A stretch of 64,000 nucleotides of DNA from Glutamicibacter nicotianae (GTDB lineage: Bacteria; Actinomycetota; Actinomycetes; Actinomycetales; Micrococcaceae), in the NCBI RefSeq assembly GCF_006539525.1, contig NZ_BJNE01000003.1, positions 62,001 through 126,000 of the forward strand, read 5' to 3'. The notes beneath the pieces were generated by a model. The model did no database searches. It had not been told where the DNA came from and saw only the letters and a program-made list of their open reading frames with translations. This document shows positions 60,568-64,000 of the stretch, in pieces (position 1 is the first letter of the stretch; the number at the start of each line of letters is the position of its first letter). The translations under genes were made by a program, and so were the position numbers.

Positions 60568-61037
60568 TGCCTCGTAAGGGTCCGGCGCCAAAGCGCCCAC
60601 TAGTTTCTGATCCAGTCTTCGATTCCCCATTGGTCACCCAGCTGATCAACAAGGTTCTCGTAGACGGCAAGAAGTCCACTGCAGAGCGCATTGTTTATGG
60701 TGCACTCGAAGGTGCCGCGGCAAAGTCCGGCACCGATGCTGTTTCGACCCTCAAGAAGGCCATGGACAACATCCGTCCAGCCCTCGAGGTTCGTTCCCGC
60801 CGTGTCGGTGGCGCTACCTACCAGGTTCCTGTTGAGGTCAAGCCAGGCCGTGCAACCGCACTGGCTCTGCGCTGGCTGGTTGGCTACTCGAAGGCTCGCC
60901 GCGAGAAGACCATGATCGAACGTTTGATGAACGAGATCCTGGACGCATCGAACGGTCTGGGTGCCGCTGTGAAGCGTCGCGAAGACACTCACAAGATGGC
61001 TGAGTCCAACAAGGCCTTCGCCCACTACCGCTGGTAA
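60567..61037 (+). CDS. rpsG: 30S ribosomal protein S7
   Basis: The 156-residue protein begins [17 protein letters not shown] and contains [23 protein letters not shown]. It nucleates assembly of the 30S head. Its start overlaps the rpsL stop. Confidence 0.95.
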   Translation: MPRKGPAPKRPLVSDPVFDSPLVTQLINKVLVDGKKSTAERIVYGALEGAAAKSGTDAVSTLKKAMDNIRPALEVRSRRVGGATYQVPVEVKPGRATALALRWLVGYSKARREKTMIERLMNEILDASNGLGAAVKRREDTHKMAESNKAFAHYRW

Positions 61038-61106
61038 GAACCGCTCGGAAAAGCTGGGCATCAACCGATGCCCAGCGATTCCGGCCTCACCTTATAGGGA
61101 GACAAC

Positions 61107-63221
61107 GTGGCACAGGACGTGCTTACTGACCTTAACAAGGTCCGCAATATCGGCATCATGGCTCACATTGACGCCGGTAAGACCACTACTACTGAGCGCA
61201 TCCTTTTCTACACGGGTGTGAACCACAAGCTCGGTGAAACCCACGACGGTGCTTCGACCACCGACTGGATGGAGCAGGAAAAGGAACGCGGTATCACCAT
61301 TACCTCCGCGGCCGTGACCTGCTTCTGGAACAAGAACCAGATCAACATCATCGATACCCCGGGCCACGTTGACTTCACCGTTGAGGTGGAGCGCTCGCTG
61401 CGCGTGCTCGATGGCGCCGTTGCCGTCTTCGATGGCAAGGAAGGCGTTGAGCCTCAGTCCGAGACCGTTTGGCGCCAGGCTGACAAGTACAACGTTCCAC
61501 GTATCTGCTTCGTCAACAAGATGGACAAGCTGGGTGCTGACTTCTACTTCACCGTAGACACCATCATCAACCGCCTGGGTGCCAAGCCGCTGGTCATGCA
61601 GCTGCCAATCGGTTCCGAGTCGGACTTCATCGGTGTTGTCGACCTGCTGACCATGAAGGCTTTCGTTTGGGAAGGCGACGCCAAGGGCGACGTTTCGCTG
61701 GGCGCCGCTTACGAGACCCGCGAAATCCCTGCAGACCTGCAGGAAAAGGCTGAAGAGTACCGCGCCAAGCTGGTTGAAGATGTCGCTGAGGCATCTGAAG
61801 AGCTCATGGAGAAGTACCTCGAAGGCGAAGAGATCTCCCTCGAGGAACTGAAGGCTGGCATCCGCAAGCTGACCGTGAACTCGGAAGCTTACCCGGTATT
61901 CTGTGGTTCGGCGTTCAAGAACCGCGGCGTGCAGCCAATGCTCGACGCTGTTGTCGACTTCCTGCCAAGCCCGCTCGACGTGGGCGCAATGGTCGGTCAC
62001 GATCCAAAGAACGAAGAAATCGAGCTCACTCGCGAGCCTTCCGAGGATGCACCATTCTCGGCACTGGCATTCAAGATTGCCGCTCACCCATTCTTCGGCC
62101 AGTTGAACTTCATCCGCGTTTACTCCGGCAAGGTAGAGTCCGGCGCGCAGCTGCTGAACTCCACCAAGCAGAAGAAGGAACGCGTTGGCAAGCTCTTCCA
62201 GATGCACTCCAACAAGGAGCAGCCGGTAGATGAGATCCACGCAGGTCACATCTACGCTGTGATCGGCCTGAAGGACACCACCACCGGTGACACCCTGTGC
62301 GATCCGCAGAACCCAATCGTCCTCGAATCGATGACCTTCCCGGATCCAGTGATCTTCGTGGCCATCGAACCAAAGACCAAGGGTGACCAGGAAAAGCTGT
62401 CGACCGCTATCCAGAAGCTGTCCGCAGAAGACCCAACTTTCACCGTGTCCCTGAACGAAGACACCGGCCAGACCGAAATCGGCGGCATGGGCGAGCTTCA
62501 CCTGGACATCCTCGTTGACCGCATGAAGCGCGAATTCCGCGTTGAGGCCAACGTTGGCAAGCCGCAGGTTGCATACCGCGAAACCATCAAGAAGGCTGTG
62601 GAGAAGGTCGACTTCACCCACAAGAAGCAGACCGGTGGTTCGGGCCAGTTCGCAAAGGTCCAGGTCTCGTTCGAGCCTCTGGAAGTTGTCGACGGCGTAA
62701 CCTACGAGTTCAAGAACGCTGTTACCGGTGGTCGCGTTCCTCGCGAGTACATTCCTTCGGTCGACGCAGGTATCCAGGACGCAATGCAGTACGGTATCCT
62801 CGCAGGCTACCCACTGGTTGGTGTCAAGGCTACCCTCATCGATGGTGCTTACCACGATGTCGACTCCTCGGAAATGGCCTTCAAGATCGCTGGTTCCCAG
62901 GTATTCAAGGAAGGCGCACGCCGCGCTAACCCTGTTCTGCTTGAACCACTGATGAGCGTTGAAGTCCGTACCCCAGAAGAGTACATGGGCGACGTTATCG
63001 GTGACTTGAACTCCCGCCGTGGTTCCATCCAGGAGATGTCCGACGCTGCTGGCGTCAAGGTCATCCGCGCTGGTGTGCCGCTGTCCGAGATGTTCGGTTA
63101 CATTGGTGACCTGCGTTCCAAGACCCAGGGTCGCGCAGTTTACTCGATGACCTTCGACAGCTACTCTGAGGTTCCGAAGGCAGTAGCCGACGAGATCATC
63201 CAGAAGTCCCGCGGCGAGTAA
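61107..63221 (+). CDS. fusA: Elongation factor G
   Basis: The 704-residue GTPase drives translocation. The P loop is [14 protein letters not shown], the switch regions are present ([15 protein letters not shown] and DTPGHVDF), and [10 protein letters not shown] is the NKXD motif. The GTG start follows a TAGGGAG ribosome binding site and lies 69 bases after rpsG. It is the last gene of the rpsL operon. Confidence 0.95.
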   Translation: MAQDVLTDLNKVRNIGIMAHIDAGKTTTTERILFYTGVNHKLGETHDGASTTDWMEQEKERGITITSAAVTCFWNKNQINIIDTPGHVDFTVEVERSLRVLDGAVAVFDGKEGVEPQSETVWRQADKYNVPRICFVNKMDKLGADFYFTVDTIINRLGAKPLVMQLPIGSESDFIGVVDLLTMKAFVWEGDAKGDVSLGAAYETREIPADLQEKAEEYRAKLVEDVAEASEELMEKYLEGEEISLEELKAGIRKLTVNSEAYPVFCGSAFKNRGVQPMLDAVVDFLPSPLDVGAMVGHDPKNEEIELTREPSEDAPFSALAFKIAAHPFFGQLNFIRVYSGKVESGAQLLNSTKQKKERVGKLFQMHSNKEQPVDEIHAGHIYAVIGLKDTTTGDTLCDPQNPIVLESMTFPDPVIFVAIEPKTKGDQEKLSTAIQKLSAEDPTFTVSLNEDTGQTEIGGMGELHLDILVDRMKREFRVEANVGKPQVAYRETIKKAVEKVDFTHKKQTGGSGQFAKVQVSFEPLEVVDGVTYEFKNAVTGGRVPREYIPSVDAGIQDAMQYGILAGYPLVGVKATLIDGAYHDVDSSEMAFKIAGSQVFKEGARRANPVLLEPLMSVEVRTPEEYMGDVIGDLNSRRGSIQEMSDAAGVKVIRAGVPLSEMFGYIGDLRSKTQGRAVYSMTFDSYSEVPKAVADEIIQKSRGE

Positions 63222-63277
63222 TCGTCTCGGAATAAACCTGGCCGTGACCCCCATTGCGGGGAAGTGGCCGATCGCGG

Positions 63278-63305
63278 GCCGGTTCCGTTGGGAAACGGAG
63301 CCGGC
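63278..63305 (+). promoter_or_regulatory. Strong hairpin between fusA and tuf
   Basis: GCCGGTTCCGTT pairs with AACGGAGCCGGC (one G-U pair) around a short GGGA loop. No T run follows, so it could be a processing site, partial terminator or tuf leader. Confidence 0.5.
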
Positions 63306-63388
63306 GCCGCAAACGGCCAACGAGGGATTTGCATCACAATGCAGGTCCCGCAGAGGACCGGAATTTCCTAAATTATCCAAGCCCCCAG

Positions 63389-63394
63389 TAGACT
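63389..63394 (+). promoter_or_regulatory. -10 box of a separate tuf promoter
   Basis: TAGACT followed by ATTTCTAGTTCG, the same start-site motif as in the tRNA-Tyr and tRNA-Trp promoters. The -35 is weak (TTTCCT or TCCTAA). Confidence 0.5.
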
Positions 63395-63461
63395 ATTTCT
63401 AGTTCGTTTGCGAACCGCGCAGACGAAGAATGTCTTCTGTAAATGTTTCTAGGAGGAACTT

Positions 63462-64000
63462 GTGGCAAAGGCAAAGTTCGAGCGCAACAAGCCGCACGTC
63501 AACATTGGTACCATCGGTCACGTTGACCACGGTAAGACCACTCTGACCGCGGCTATCTCCAAGGTTCTGGCTGACAAGTACCCAGACCTGAACGAACAGC
63601 GCGACTTCGCTAACATCGACTCGGCACCGGAAGAGCGCCAGCGCGGTATTACCATCAACATCTCGCACATCGAGTACCAGACCGAGAAGCGCCACTACGC
63701 ACACGTAGACGCTCCAGGTCACGCTGACTATGTCAAGAACATGATCACCGGTGCTGCACAGATGGACGGCGCAATCCTCGTTGTTGCCGCCACCGATGGC
63801 CCAATGGCTCAGACCCGCGAGCACGTTCTGCTGGCCCGCCAGGTTGGTGTTCCAACCCTGATGGTCGCACTGAACAAGTCGGACATGGTTGAGGACGAAG
63901 AGCTGCTCGAGCTCGTGGAGATGGAAGTTCGCGAACTTCTGTCCTCGCAGGGCTTCGATGGCGACGACGCTCCAGTGATCCGCGTTTCGGGCCTGAAGGC
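63462..64000 (+). CDS. tuf: Elongation factor Tu (5' part, cut by window edge)
   Basis: The GTG at 63462 follows AGGAGGAAC. The first 179 codons are present and contain [35 protein letters not shown] and NKSDMV, all EF-Tu. The rest lies outside the window. Confidence 0.95.
   Translation, partial: MAKAKFERNKPHVNIGTIGHVDHGKTTLTAAISKVLADKYPDLNEQRDFANIDSAPEERQRGITINISHIEYQTEKRHYAHVDAPGHADYVKNMITGAAQMDGAILVVAATDGPMAQTREHVLLARQVGVPTLMVALNKSDMVEDEELLELVEMEVRELLSSQGFDGDDAPVIRVSGLK

Noticed and set aside
61092-63380. 762-codon antisense frame over fusA
   Set aside because: Shadow of fusA; no start signal or motif.

Overview
The window looks like a chromosomal core segment of a GC-rich Gram-positive actinobacterium, most probably a member of the Micrococcaceae (Arthrobacter/Glutamicibacter-like). 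The evidence is the presence of mycothiol synthase beside GlnR, a PspC/LiaF-type envelope two-component locus, two MaoC-type dehydratase genes upstream of murB, an actinobacterial NusG with an acidic N-terminal extension, frequent GTG/TTG starts, and the actinobacterial order tRNA-Trp, secE, nusG, rplK, rplA, rplJ, rplL, rpoB, rpoC, rpsL, rpsG, fusA, tuf. I name the family by inference only; no database search was run.

Layout, left to right. Positions 322-16000 carry a polyprenyl diphosphate synthase, a HIT protein coupled to a SUKH-like protein, a PucR regulator divergent from an SNF-family transporter with its MetS-like small subunit and gabT, then RarD, HtpX, YajQ, tRNA-Tyr, thioredoxin, a DNA glycosylase and the transsulfuration pair cbs-metB. 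From 16000 to 27400 come an RGG-tailed DEAD-box helicase, riboswitch-controlled thiC, two identical tRNA-Thr genes in inverted orientation, tRNA-Met, a small alarmone synthetase, a DUF2797 protein, a HadA/HadB-like pair, an MFS transporter, murB and an acetyltransferase. From 27400 to 39750 lie asd, thyA-folA, a GNAT, mutT1-ppk, mshD, glnR, a 39-residue membrane peptide, a nitrobindin-like protein with YgfZ, and pfkA. From 40000 to 43920 there is an envelope-stress divergon: PspC, a small membrane protein and a PspC-LiaF protein on one strand, a PspC-type sensor kinase and a LuxR-type regulator on the other. aspC follows.

The last 18 kb are the translation and transcription core. tRNA-Trp and secE-nusG lead into rplK-rplA, which end at a terminator. 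rplJ-rplL have their own promoter and an L10-type leader with an attenuator. An acyltransferase and a YbaK deacylase, convergent and overlapping, separate rplL from rpoB-rpoC. A gap of about 600 bases precedes rpsL-rpsG-fusA, and tuf runs off the right edge. 

No insertion sequence, prophage, CRISPR array or obvious genomic island is visible. The most interesting signals are regulatory. Seven genes have a TAnnnT box ending exactly 6 bases before the start codon, as expected for leaderless transcripts. tRNA-Tyr, tRNA-Trp, both tRNA-Thr genes and tuf share a start-site motif. A complete tRNA-Thr gene with its promoter has been duplicated in inverted orientation.
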